From the NCBI RefSeq assembly GCF_035956715.1, contig NZ_CP108381.1, forward strand, positions 2,108,001 to 2,172,000: DNA of 64,000 nt. Reading direction: 5' to 3'. Both the position numbers and the translations under genes were made by a program. Below, piece after piece: positions 51,267-59,274 of the stretch. The DNA is from Nocardia sp. NBC_01329 (GTDB lineage Bacteria > Actinomycetota > Actinomycetes > Mycobacteriales > Mycobacteriaceae). The notes under the pieces were generated by a model, which searched no databases, was not told where the DNA came from, and saw nothing but the letters and a program-made list of their open reading frames with translations. Each line of letters begins with the position of its first letter. The stretch's first letter is position 1.

Positions 51267-51734
51267 ATGAGCGCGGACAAACCACGGTGGCAACAGTTGC
51301 GGGAGCAGGCCGAGGGGGTGTCGGTGACCGAACTCGACGATCTGTGGGCACGGCTACGGCCCGCCCGCGCCGAGGAGATACTGGGCCAGTGGCGGGGTGA
51401 TGCGTTCCAGACCGGTCATCCGCTGTGCCGGGCGCTGCCCAAGAGCCGCTGGTACGGCAAGACCTTCCATTCACTCGGTGACGCTCAACCGCTCATCTGC
51501 CGCGGGGAGGACGGCACCCTGTTCTCGAATGTCGAACTGGGCCAGGGTGAGGCGACCTTGTGGAACATCGAGTTCCGCGGCGAGGTGACCGCCACCATGG
51601 TCTATGACGGCCGCGCTGTGTTCGACCACTTCAAATGGCTCGACGACACCACCCTGATGGGCATCATGAACGGGCGCCCGGAGCTGGTGCTCGCCGACGG
51701 CCAATATTTCTACTTTCTGCTGGAACGGGCATAG
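51267..51734 (+). CDS. GXWXG / DUF4334 domain protein
   Basis: This 155-residue protein starts at ATG 51267. The N-terminal GXWXG motif reads LGQWRGDAF (residues about 34-42). The DUF4334 half contains WYGKTFHSLGDAQPLICRG, EVTATMVYDGRAVFDHFKW and MNGRPE. The pair of domains is lipocalin-like and is thought to bind small lipids or aldehydes; no reaction is established. It is followed after 2 nt by an alcohol dehydrogenase and preceded by TetR operators, so it belongs to an inducible detoxification or catabolic unit. Confidence 0.88.
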   Translation: MSADKPRWQQLREQAEGVSVTELDDLWARLRPARAEEILGQWRGDAFQTGHPLCRALPKSRWYGKTFHSLGDAQPLICRGEDGTLFSNVELGQGEATLWNIEFRGEVTATMVYDGRAVFDHFKWLDDTTLMGIMNGRPELVLADGQYFYFLLERA

Positions 51735-51736
51735 CG

Positions 51737-52825
51737 ATGCGGACGACGGCGGTCCTGTCCCGCGATCCGGCCGCGCCGTTCTCGGTGGAGACGGTGGACC
51801 TCGACGAGCCGCGCGACGACGAGATCCTGGTGCGTATCGTCGCGGCCGGGATCTGCCACACCGACCTGGTCAACCGGACCCTGGGCAAACCGGACCGACC
51901 GGTCCTGCTGGGGCACGAAGGCGCCGGGGTCGTCGAATCGGTCGGTGCGGCGGTGTCCTCGATCGCGCCCGGCGACCATGTGGTGCTTACTTTCCGGCAC
52001 TGCGGTGCCTGCCCGAACTGCGCGGCCGGACGGCCGGCCTACTGCCGGAACTCGACCGCTCTCAACCATTTCGGCCGGCGGCCGGATAAGTCCGCGCGCG
52101 TCACGGTCGAAGGAACGGCGGTGCGGGACGGCTTCTTCGGGCAATCCAGTTTCGCCGGCTACGCGCTGGCCACCGCCGACAACACGATCGTCGTCGACCC
52201 GGCGGCCGATCTGGCCGTCGCCGCTTCGTTCGGCTGCGGGTTCCAGACCGGTGCCGGTGCGGTAATGAACGCGTTGCGGCCGGAACCCGGGGCCTGGCTG
52301 GCGATCTACGGCGCCGGTGCGGTGGGATCGGCGGCGTTGCTGGCGGCCCGCACCGTGTCCGGGGTTCGGACGATCGTGGTGGAAACGGCCGCTCCTCGCC
52401 GGGCACTGGCCCGGGATCTGGGCGCCGACGAGGTCCTCGATCCCGGCGGCATCGATACGATCGCCGCGATCGGCGAGATCACCGGCGGCGGTGCGACGCA
52501 CGCACTGGACACCACCGGTTCGGCAAAGGTTCTCGCCGATGCCTTCGCGGCATTGGGCACCGGTGCCACGGTGGTCGCGATCGGGCTCGGTTCGGGTGTT
52601 CCGCAGATCGATGTGCGCGATCTGGTGCTGAGTGGCAAAACCGTGCGCGGTTGCCTCGAAGGTGATGCCGAACCGGCCACGTTCATCCCGTATCTGCTCG
52701 AGTTGTACACCCGCGGTCTGCTGCCGGTGGATCGGCTCGTGACGCGCTTTCCTCACACCGAGATCGAGAAGGCGATCGCCGAACAGCACGCCGGATCGGT
52801 GATCAAACCGGTGCTCACCTGGTAA
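51737..52825 (+). CDS. zinc-type NAD(P)-dependent alcohol dehydrogenase (aryl-alcohol type)
   Basis: This 362-residue medium-chain dehydrogenase has catalytic zinc ligands in AGICHTDLV and GHEGAGVVESVG. The structural zinc cysteines are in HCGACPNCAAGRPAYC. The Rossmann motif is AIYGAGAVGSAALLAA. The SGKTVRGCLEGDAEP segment is typical of benzyl/aryl-alcohol dehydrogenases. It is the second gene of the TetR-controlled unit and probably oxidises an alcohol related to the inducer. Confidence 0.93.
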   Translation: MRTTAVLSRDPAAPFSVETVDLDEPRDDEILVRIVAAGICHTDLVNRTLGKPDRPVLLGHEGAGVVESVGAAVSSIAPGDHVVLTFRHCGACPNCAAGRPAYCRNSTALNHFGRRPDKSARVTVEGTAVRDGFFGQSSFAGYALATADNTIVVDPAADLAVAASFGCGFQTGAGAVMNALRPEPGAWLAIYGAGAVGSAALLAARTVSGVRTIVVETAAPRRALARDLGADEVLDPGGIDTIAAIGEITGGGATHALDTTGSAKVLADAFAALGTGATVVAIGLGSGVPQIDVRDLVLSGKTVRGCLEGDAEPATFIPYLLELYTRGLLPVDRLVTRFPHTEIEKAIAEQHAGSVIKPVLTW

Positions 52826-52904
52826 TGGCCCGTCGTAACCGGCGACACCACCGCCGCGCGGCCCGGGTGCGCGTCCGCGCGGATGGGCCGGGTGCGGCAA
52901 GCCG

Positions 52905-53294
52905 CTAGCCGCCCGGGTGGTTCCGCCCCGGCTCGCCGGCTGTTCCCGCTTCCGCGGCCGGGCCCGTAGCGGATTTGCCGGGTGCGGCTCGGTAGTCACG
53001 TGTGCGCGGCCCGGCGCTGCTGCCGGTCGCGTCCGGCGCGGTGGCATCGGCCTCCAGGGTTTCCGCACGTTCGGCGCCCGGGGTATCGGAGTCGGCACCC
53101 CCCTGGTCCGCCTGCGCGGTCCCGCCCGGCTCCGGGGCGTTGCGATGCGGACCGAAGTGCAGGTAGAGCCCGAGTGGTGATCGCATCCCCGGGACGGCGA
53201 CTGCTGTCGCGGGAGCCAAGGCGATGGCGGGTGCCGTGAGGCCGGCGAGACAGGCGATCGCGACCGAGATGCGTCGTGCTGTGCGTGTTCCCAC
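52905..53294 (-). CDS. small secreted low-complexity protein
   Basis: This 129-residue protein starts at GTG 53294 after GGGAGG. A signal peptide (ISVAIACLAGLTAPAIALAP, cleavage probably near AVA) is followed by a short conserved-looking start (GMRSPLGLYLHFGPH). About 80 residues of Gly/Ala/Pro/Glu low complexity come next. The tail looks disordered. No family is recognised. Confidence 0.6.
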   Translation of the reverse strand: MGTRTARRISVAIACLAGLTAPAIALAPATAVAVPGMRSPLGLYLHFGPHRNAPEPGGTAQADQGGADSDTPGAERAETLEADATAPDATGSSAGPRTRDYRAAPGKSATGPAAEAGTAGEPGRNHPGG

Positions 53295-53665
53295 GTAAAC
53301 CTCCCAGGGTGAGTGATCGGTTTTCGTTGGTGCTGAACAGTGGAGCAGCTCGACGCTAGCGCGGGCGCGGCGCGGGAGCACGCCGCGCGGTGGGTGTGTC
53401 GAGGCCGTGTTGTGACAGATCGGTGACCGTCGGGGACGAGCCGCCGGTCGGTGCGATGCTTCGGATGCTGATCGAGTGCTGGAGGTCCCGCCGAGTGCGT
53501 GTCGCATTTGCGACACGCCGCTCCCCACCGGCCCGACCAGAGGGAATCGGTGAGTCTCTCCCCATTGTGCGCCCATTTGCGCTTCAATAACCGGTCGGGT
53601 TCGGCTTTACGGAATCGGCATTCCTCGCCACCGCATACACCGGCATCCGAGAGGGGCACGACCAG
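53295..53665. other. intergenic region with 22-nt palindrome
   Basis: I see no gene in these 371 nt. The main feature is the palindrome at 53498-53519. The region must hold divergent promoters for the secreted protein and for the small membrane protein gene at 53666. Confidence 0.5.
53498..53519. promoter_or_regulatory. perfect 22-nt palindrome
   Basis: GCGTGTCGCA (53498-53507), TT, and TGCGACACGC (53510-53519). It lies 146 nt before the gene at 53666 and has the size of a dimeric repressor operator. No regulator gene is adjacent. Confidence 0.6.
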
Positions 53666-53977
53666 ATGAGCACGATTCTCACTGCACTGCACGACGGTCT
53701 TCCGGCATTGCACGATCACTACGTCGTTCTTGCCCAGCTGGGCAATCCCAGTCCGGAAGCGCCGCCACTGTCGGACAAGATCGTACAGATGACCAGGTAT
53801 CTCACCTGGTTCGTCCTGTTGTCCGGTGTCACCTCGATCGTCTTCGGTGGGGGCAAGTTCGCTTGGGAGAAGTGGAACGGTGGAGCGCTGACAGCTCCCA
53901 AGCAGATTGCGGGTGCCATGGCCGGCGGCGCGGTGGCGACCAGCGCGGGGACGATCATGAACGCCATCATGGGCTGA
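53666..53977 (+). CDS. small two-helix membrane protein
   Basis: This 103-residue protein starts at ATG 53666 after a GAGAGGGG site. It has two hydrophobic segments: residues 46-62 (YLTWFVLLSGVTSIVFGGGK) and about 80-100 (IAGAMAGGAVATSAGTIMNA). Size and layout resemble the small VirB2/TrbC-like or holin-like proteins of actinobacterial conjugative elements, but no conjugation genes are nearby. The function is not known. Confidence 0.65.
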   Translation: MSTILTALHDGLPALHDHYVVLAQLGNPSPEAPPLSDKIVQMTRYLTWFVLLSGVTSIVFGGGKFAWEKWNGGALTAPKQIAGAMAGGAVATSAGTIMNAIMG

Positions 53978-54100
53978 CGAGTTCTTCGGATCGGCCGCCG
54001 GGCGAGATCGAGGACCCATGTCCACCCGATCGCCGAGGCCGCAGCGCGGCAACGGTGAGCGGTGGAGGTCCGCCCGGCGGCCCGGTGTTAGATTCGGGCT

Positions 54101-54562
54101 GTGTACTCCGGTCTCGCGAGCACGCTGGTGCGCTGGTTACTGCCGGTCGTGCTCGCGGTGGCCGTTTCGGGAATGCACCACCTGCCCGCCCGAGCCGGCG
54201 GTGACACACACCATTCGGTGTCCGACTCGCCGGCGCTCGTTTCGGTGCCTCCTGTTCCGGAACACGGCCGGGAGCACGACGAGGCGGTGCTGTGCTGTCA
54301 GTGGCCGCCGGGCGCCGTCTCCACGGTGCCGCGTGACGGTGGTCCGGCCGGTCACGGTACGGGTCACGAGTTGTTGCACCTGTGCCTGGCTGTCCTGGTC
54401 GCGGCGCTGGCCTCGCTATTGATCTTCGCGGCCCCCGGGCGGTACCCGTCGGCGAATGAACCCGCCCGTGCGGCGGTGCTCCCGCCCGAAGCTCTGGCTC
54501 GGCCTCCGCCGTGTGTTCCGATCTCGCGGCGCCTGGCGGTTCTGGGCGTGTTGCGGCTGTGA
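54101..54562 (+). CDS. DUF6153-like membrane protein
   Basis: This 153-residue protein starts at GTG 54101. It has an N-terminal hydrophobic segment (WLLPVVLAVAVSGMHHLPAR), a His-rich extracytoplasmic stretch, and a C-terminal helix (LLHLCLAVLVAALASLLIFA). Actinobacterial proteins of this shape (DUF6153) commonly precede DUF305 genes in copper-stress loci. His and Cys (LCCQW) residues could bind copper. The DUF305 gene follows after 80 nt. Confidence 0.75.
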   Translation: MYSGLASTLVRWLLPVVLAVAVSGMHHLPARAGGDTHHSVSDSPALVSVPPVPEHGREHDEAVLCCQWPPGAVSTVPRDGGPAGHGTGHELLHLCLAVLVAALASLLIFAAPGRYPSANEPARAAVLPPEALARPPPCVPISRRLAVLGVLRL

Positions 54563-54642
54563 TCGACGCCCGCCGGACCCGTCTCCCGGGTCGCGGCGCT
54601 GCTTCGTCGTACGCAACTCACCCGAACTCTCAGGAGCACGCC

Positions 54643-55260
54643 ATGATCAGTAGATTTGTCACCGGGGCCGCACTCGCGATCGTCACCGCCGCCGTAGCGA
54701 CCGGCTGTAGCGATAACAGCGATACACCCCCGATTGCCGATACCGCGACCACTTCGGTGGCCGTCGGTGGTGCGGCGACCGCACCGGTGGCCGGTGACCA
54801 CAACCAGGCCGATATCCGCTTCGCCGAGGAGATGATCCCGCATCATCGCCAAGCAGTGGAGATGGCCGCGCTCGTTCCGTCGCGTTCGAGCGACCCGGCG
54901 GTTATCGATCTGGCCGCGCGTATTCAGCAGGCGCAGGACCCGGAGATCGCCACCATGACCGGATGGCTGCAATCCTGGGGCGTCGCCACGACCGAGGGCG
55001 GCGGACACTCCGGAATGGGCCACGGCACCATGCCCGGCATGATGACCGACGAGCAGATGGGCCAGCTCGAGGCCGCCCGGGGTCCGGATTTCGACCGCAT
55101 GTGGCTCAGCATGATGATCGCCCACCACGAAGGCGCGGTGCGGATGGCCGAGACCGAGCTTGCCGAGGGGATCGCCCCTGATGCTCGGGCGCTGGCGCAG
55201 CAGATCATCGATTCCCAGCAGGCCGAGATCCAGCAGATGCAGGCAATGCTGAACGGCTGA
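54643..55260 (+). CDS. DUF305 lipoprotein
   Basis: This 205-residue protein starts at ATG 54643 with an AGGAG site. A signal peptide with lipobox AVATGC places it as a lipoprotein. The DUF305 domain shows the paired motifs FAEEMIPHHRQAVEMAALV and MMIAHHEGAVRMAETELAEG, a His-rich helical bundle (ferritin-like family). Relatives are induced by copper and are believed to bind metal at the cell surface. It lies between the DUF6153-like gene and the CopB-type ATPase. Confidence 0.92.
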   Translation: MISRFVTGAALAIVTAAVATGCSDNSDTPPIADTATTSVAVGGAATAPVAGDHNQADIRFAEEMIPHHRQAVEMAALVPSRSSDPAVIDLAARIQQAQDPEIATMTGWLQSWGVATTEGGGHSGMGHGTMPGMMTDEQMGQLEAARGPDFDRMWLSMMIAHHEGAVRMAETELAEGIAPDARALAQQIIDSQQAEIQQMQAMLNG

Positions 55261-55362
55261 TATATCGGGTGGTCCGGTGCTCGCCTCGAGGTGGGCGCCG
55301 GGCCGCCCCGGGTCGGTTTTCGCGGTCTCGCCTCGGCTGTGGGCCCGATCACCCTTTTCGAT

Positions 55363-55379
55363 ATACCCCCTAGGGGTAT
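55363..55379. promoter_or_regulatory. CsoR-type copper operator overlapping promoter
   Basis: ATACCCC-CTA-GGGGTAT is the characteristic CsoR/RicR-like dyad of copper-responsive repressors. It overlaps a -10-like TATAGT at 55377-55382, and the ATPase ATG follows at 55389. No csoR gene is in the window. Confidence 0.85.
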
Positions 55380-55388
55380 AGTTCGGGT

Positions 55389-57557
55389 ATGGCGACCGAA
55401 CGCGGATCCGAACACACCCGGCACAGCGGCGATCCCGGGTCACCCGAGAGGGCCCACCGCGCCGGGGCGGAGGTCGCGGTGGGCCCGCACGGAAGTGGTC
55501 ACACCGGGAACCATGCCGCGCACGGCAGTCCCGGCGAGCACGGCGACCATGGTGGGCACGGCGACCACGCGGCCATGTTCGGCCGGCTGTTCCGATGGAT
55601 GTTGCTCCTGGCAGTACCTGTCGTGGCCGCCGATGCGATGTTCGCCGATTTGGTCGGATACACCGTTCCCGCTGTGCTGGCGTGGGTGTCGCCGGTACTC
55701 GGCACCGTGATGTACCTCTGGGGCGGCCGGCCGTTCCTCACCGGTGCCGTATCGGAGATCCGGGCCCGGCGGCCCGGCATGATGCTGCTCATCGCCCTCG
55801 CCATCACCGTCGCCTTCCTGGCCTCATGGGGCGCGGTGATCGGGCTGGTATCGCACGAACTCGACTTCTGGTGGGAATTGGCGCTGCTCATCGTCATCAT
55901 GCTGCTCGGGCACTGGCTGGAGATGCGGTCGCTCGGACAGGCGTCGAGCGCACTGGAATCACTGGCGGCGCTGCTTCCCGACGAGGCCGAACGGGTGGAC
56001 GAATCGGGTACCGCCGTCGTTTCCGCCGGTGATCTGGTCCCGGGCGATCTCGTGGTCGTGCGGCCGGGCGGACGGATTCCGGCGGACGGCACCGTCGAAT
56101 CCGGTACGGCCGATGTGGACGAGTCCATGATCACCGGTGAATCGCGCGCGGTCCGGCGGCAGCCGGGAGACCGAGTGGTGGCGGGCACGGTCAGTACCGA
56201 TTCCGCGCTGCGGGTGCGGATCACCGCGGTGGGAGGCGATACGGCGCTGGCCGGAATCCAGCGGCTGGTCGCCGAGGCACAGAACTCCTCCTCACGCGCC
56301 CAGGTGCTCGCCGACCGGGCCGCGGGCCTGCTGTTCTGGTTCGCTTCCGGTGCGGCCGTGCTGACGGCGCTGGCCTGGTCGCTGCTGGGTCAGCCGGAAT
56401 CGGCCGTCACCCGGACGATCACCGTCCTCGTCATCGCCTGCCCACACGCGCTGGGTCTCGCGATCCCGCTCGTGGTCGCCCTCGCCACCGAGCGTGCTGC
56501 CCGGGCCGGAGTGCTGATCACCGATCGGCGTGCGCTCGAGGCGATGCGCACCGTCGACGCGGTCCTCTTCGACAAGACCGGCACGCTGACCGAGGGCGCG
56601 CCCGCGGTGGTGGCGGTGATCGGTTCTCCGGCGTTCGACGAGAACGCGGTTCTGGCGCTGGCCGCCGCGGTCGAAGGCGACAGTGAGCATCCGCTGGGCC
56701 GCGCCGTCGTCTCTGCCGCCGCGCACCGATCCCTGGATGTTCCGGCCGCTACCGGTTTCGCTGCCCGCAACGGGATCGGCGTCACCGCGTCGGTGGCCGG
56801 TGCGGCCGTCGGTGTGGGCGGGCCGGGGCTGCTCGACGAATACGGGCTCGCACCCCTGTCCGGAGCCGCCGAATGGTCCGCCGCGGGGTCGACCGTGCTG
56901 CATATCGTCCGGAACGGCGTGGTGGTCGGCGCGCTGGCCGCGGCCGATGCGGTGCGGCCCGAGTCGGCACAGGCGGTGGCGGCGCTGCACACCCGCGGTA
57001 TCCACGTCGCGATGATCACGGGCGATGCCGAGGTCGTGGCCCGGTCGGTCGCCGCCGAACTCGGTATCGACGAGGTGTTCGCCGGGGTGCTGCCCGCGGA
57101 CAAGGGCGAGAAGGTGCGGCAACTACAGGCGGCGGGCCATATCGTCGCGATGGTCGGCGACGGCGTGAACGACGCCCCGGCGCTGGCCGCGGCGGATGTG
57201 GGTATCGCGATCGGCGCCGGTACGGATGTGGCCATCGCGTCCGCTGGTGTGGTCCTGGCCGGTGACGATCCGCGCGCGGTGCTCTCGGTGATCGAATTGT
57301 CCCGCGCGACCTACCGGAAGATGATCCAGAACCTGGTATGGGCGGCCGGATACAACATCGTGGCTGTGCCATTGGCGGCCGGTGTCCTGGCGCCGTGGCA
57401 TATCACCTTGCCCATGGAGGTCGGCGCGATCCTGATGTCGGTATCGACCGTCGTGGTCGCGCTCAACGCCCAGCTGCTCCGCCGCCTGGACCTGCGTCCC
57501 GAGAAGGTGCTGACCGGCGGAGGACGTTCTCGGGTCAGCGGTCGGCGCCGGGGGTGA
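55389..57557 (+). CDS. copB: copper-translocating P1B-type ATPase, CopB group
   Basis: This 722-residue membrane ATPase has a His/Gly-rich N-terminus (residues 1-62), typical of CopB instead of CxxC metal domains. It has TGES at 249-252, the intramembrane CPH motif at 351-353, the phosphorylated Asp395 in DKTGTLT and GDGVNDAPAL near 596. The CPH rather than CPC motif marks the P1B-3 group, which exports copper. The CsoR-type operator ends 9 nt before the start. The 3' end overlaps the convergent TetR gene by 23 nt. Confidence 0.95.
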   Translation: MATERGSEHTRHSGDPGSPERAHRAGAEVAVGPHGSGHTGNHAAHGSPGEHGDHGGHGDHAAMFGRLFRWMLLLAVPVVAADAMFADLVGYTVPAVLAWVSPVLGTVMYLWGGRPFLTGAVSEIRARRPGMMLLIALAITVAFLASWGAVIGLVSHELDFWWELALLIVIMLLGHWLEMRSLGQASSALESLAALLPDEAERVDESGTAVVSAGDLVPGDLVVVRPGGRIPADGTVESGTADVDESMITGESRAVRRQPGDRVVAGTVSTDSALRVRITAVGGDTALAGIQRLVAEAQNSSSRAQVLADRAAGLLFWFASGAAVLTALAWSLLGQPESAVTRTITVLVIACPHALGLAIPLVVALATERAARAGVLITDRRALEAMRTVDAVLFDKTGTLTEGAPAVVAVIGSPAFDENAVLALAAAVEGDSEHPLGRAVVSAAAHRSLDVPAATGFAARNGIGVTASVAGAAVGVGGPGLLDEYGLAPLSGAAEWSAAGSTVLHIVRNGVVVGALAAADAVRPESAQAVAALHTRGIHVAMITGDAEVVARSVAAELGIDEVFAGVLPADKGEKVRQLQAAGHIVAMVGDGVNDAPALAAADVGIAIGAGTDVAIASAGVVLAGDDPRAVLSVIELSRATYRKMIQNLVWAAGYNIVAVPLAAGVLAPWHITLPMEVGAILMSVSTVVVALNAQLLRRLDLRPEKVLTGGGRSRVSGRRRG

Positions 57558-58086
57558 GACGGGTGAGCGCGGCGATCGGCGCGGTGAGCTCGGCGGTATC
57601 CAGAGCCGATCCGGTCGTCAGCGCGTGCAGCAGGGTGCCGTCGAGGAATATCGTGATCGCCCGGGCGGCGGCGGGCCCGGTGTGCGGGGTGAGGATATCG
57701 ACGAGCCCGTCGAACCAGACCCGCGCCAGCGGACGCAGTTCCGGTAGCCGGGTCGAGGCCAGATAGAGCTCGTTGACGGTGAGTAATTGGTCGGGGTGTG
57801 CGAGACATTCGGCGGCGAGTGCGGCGAGTGCGGCGGGTAGGTCGGTGCTGCGGCCGAGTGTCGCGGACCAATGTGCCAGCGCCTCCCGGGTGGCGGCCGC
57901 GGTATCGGTGAGCGCGGCCTCGGTGAGGTCGGCGAGATCGGCGAAGTAGTACGTCGTCGAGCCGACCGGCACACCGGCTTCGGCGGCGACCAGGCGATGG
58001 GTGAGGCCGGCGATCCCGTGTGTCGGGATCAGGGCCCGTGCGGCATCCAGGATGCGCTGGCGGCGATGCGGATCGCGCGGGGTCAA
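57535..58086 (-). CDS. TetR-family regulator
   Basis: This 183-residue regulator probably starts at TTG 58086, whose bases overlap the stop of the SMR gene. The HTH is GIAGLTHRLVAAEAGVPVGS, TTYYFADLADLTEAAL. The C-terminal helices (AALAALAAECLAHPDQLLTV) form the ligand domain. As second gene after the SMR exporter it most likely represses the operon via the palindrome at 58425-58438. No in-frame ATG or GTG lies between TTG and the HTH. Confidence 0.88.
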   Translation of the reverse strand: MTPRDPHRRQRILDAARALIPTHGIAGLTHRLVAAEAGVPVGSTTYYFADLADLTEAALTDTAAATREALAHWSATLGRSTDLPAALAALAAECLAHPDQLLTVNELYLASTRLPELRPLARVWFDGLVDILTPHTGPAAARAITIFLDGTLLHALTTGSALDTAELTAPIAALTRLTPGADR

Positions 58087-58406
58087 TGCGCCCCCGCGAG
58101 ATTGAGGGTGACCACCCCGGCGACCACCAGGGCCACGCCCGCGATCTTGGTGGCGGTGAGCGATTCGCCGAGGAACAGCGCCCCGATGATGACGATGAGG
58201 GTGGTGCCGAGTCCGGACCAGACCGCATAGGCGAAACCCACGTTCATCCCGCGCGCGATGGCCTGGGCGAGGAGTACGAATGCCAGCGCGTACGCCGACA
58301 GTGAGGCGACCGTGGGCCAGAGTCGGGTGAATCCCTCGGTTGCCTTGAGCAGGCTGGTGCCCACGATCTCGGCCACGATGGCCGCCCCGAGCAGTGCCAG
58401 CGACAT
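58083..58406 (-). CDS. SMR-family multidrug exporter subunit (EmrE/Mmr type)
   Basis: This 107-residue protein has four membrane helices and the membrane-embedded Glu in IVAEIVGTSLLKATEGFTRL. The signature GMNVGFAYAVWSGLG is also present. ATG 58406 is preferred because GGAGGAAA lies just upstream. It dimerises to export cationic drugs by proton antiport. It is translationally coupled to the TetR gene that follows. Confidence 0.94.
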   Translation of the reverse strand: MSLALLGAAIVAEIVGTSLLKATEGFTRLWPTVASLSAYALAFVLLAQAIARGMNVGFAYAVWSGLGTTLIVIIGALFLGESLTATKIAGVALVVAGVVTLNLAGAH

Positions 58407-58424
58407 AACGGTTTCCTCCATATG

Positions 58425-58438
58425 TGTACGTTCGTACA
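58425..58438. promoter_or_regulatory. TetR-type operator upstream of SMR gene
   Basis: TGTACGTTCGTACA is a perfect 14-nt palindrome ending 19 nt upstream of the SMR start. A related GTACA half-site occurs about 20 nt further upstream. The downstream TetR protein is the likely ligand. The remaining sequence to 58693 shows no gene. Confidence 0.7.
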
Positions 58439-58693
58439 TGGACAACAGTACACAAAGTCGGATCTCGGTGTGGCCGGGTCTGTGCGCTGCGGCCGGGTTG
58501 CCGGCCACGGCGTATCGAGCCGGCGTCCCGGAGCGAGATTCAACCGACCCTCACCGCCGCGACCGCCGGAGGCGAGCGCGTCGGGTCAGGCAAACGCGGG
58601 TTCGGGGCGCTCGCTCGCGGCCACTCGGCGGCCGGTCCATGCGGCTGTGGGGTCGCGCGAGTCCGGTACCGCCGATGCCGTGCCGGCCGGGGA

Positions 58694-59254
58694 TCATCGG
58701 ATCAGGTCCTGTGGGGTGTCGACATCCTCGGGTGAACCGGTCCCGTCGCACGGGACCCGCTGAACCAGTTCGGGATTGGCGGCCAGGAATTTCCGGGCGC
58801 CGATATCGCCGACCGCGCTCGCGGCCACCGCCGGAAAGTGTTCGGCGCCGAGCAGTACCGGATGTCCGGGGCGACCGTCGTAGGTGGCGATCGCCAGGCG
58901 GGAGCCGCAGGCGCGGAGCCGGCGTATCGACTCGGCACCGAGCCACGGCATATCGACCGGAACGACCACGGCGGCGCTTTCGCGCACCGCCGCCAGTCCG
59001 GCGATCAGCGAGGAACCCATCCCGGTCGCCCATCGCGGGTTGTGCACCACCGTCGCCCCGGGTACCCGCAGTTCGACCGCGCCGGTCACTACGATCACTC
59101 GGGCGCAGCCACCGTCGCGCAACAGCCGCACCGCGCGATCGACCAGCCGCTCGCCCTCGAAGAGAACGTCTGCCTTGGGTTTTCCGAAGCGTCGACCGGC
59201 GCCCGCGGCAAGCACCAGCCCCGCGGCCGCCGTCGGCGCGGTGCCGAGGTCCAT
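58694..59254 (-). CDS. MobA/MocA-like nucleotidyltransferase
   Basis: This 186-residue protein has the NTP-transferase signature LVLAAGAGRRFGKPKA at residues 13-28. Other family pieces are WATGMGSSLIAGLAAV, VVVPVDMPWLG and PGHPVLLGAEHFPAV. These fit molybdenum-cofactor cytidylyl- or guanylyltransferases that complete the cofactor for molybdoenzymes. No xanthine-dehydrogenase-type genes are in the window, so the target enzyme is unknown. A TetR gene lies 20 nt upstream in the same direction. Confidence 0.88.
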   Translation of the reverse strand: MDLGTAPTAAAGLVLAAGAGRRFGKPKADVLFEGERLVDRAVRLLRDGGCARVIVVTGAVELRVPGATVVHNPRWATGMGSSLIAGLAAVRESAAVVVPVDMPWLGAESIRRLRACGSRLAIATYDGRPGHPVLLGAEHFPAVAASAVGDIGARKFLAANPELVQRVPCDGTGSPEDVDTPQDLIR

Positions 59255-59274
59255 GCCGAGATCGTCGTCGATTC

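Noticed and set aside
53666..53977. Evidence of a conjugative type IV secretion locus
   Set aside because: One VirB2-like small membrane protein alone, with no VirB4, relaxase or coupling protein nearby, is not enough.
51710..54052. A 780-codon open frame on the minus strand across the alcohol dehydrogenase region
   Set aside because: It is antisense to well-supported genes and has an Arg/His/Pro-rich composition. Long antisense frames are expected at this G/C content.
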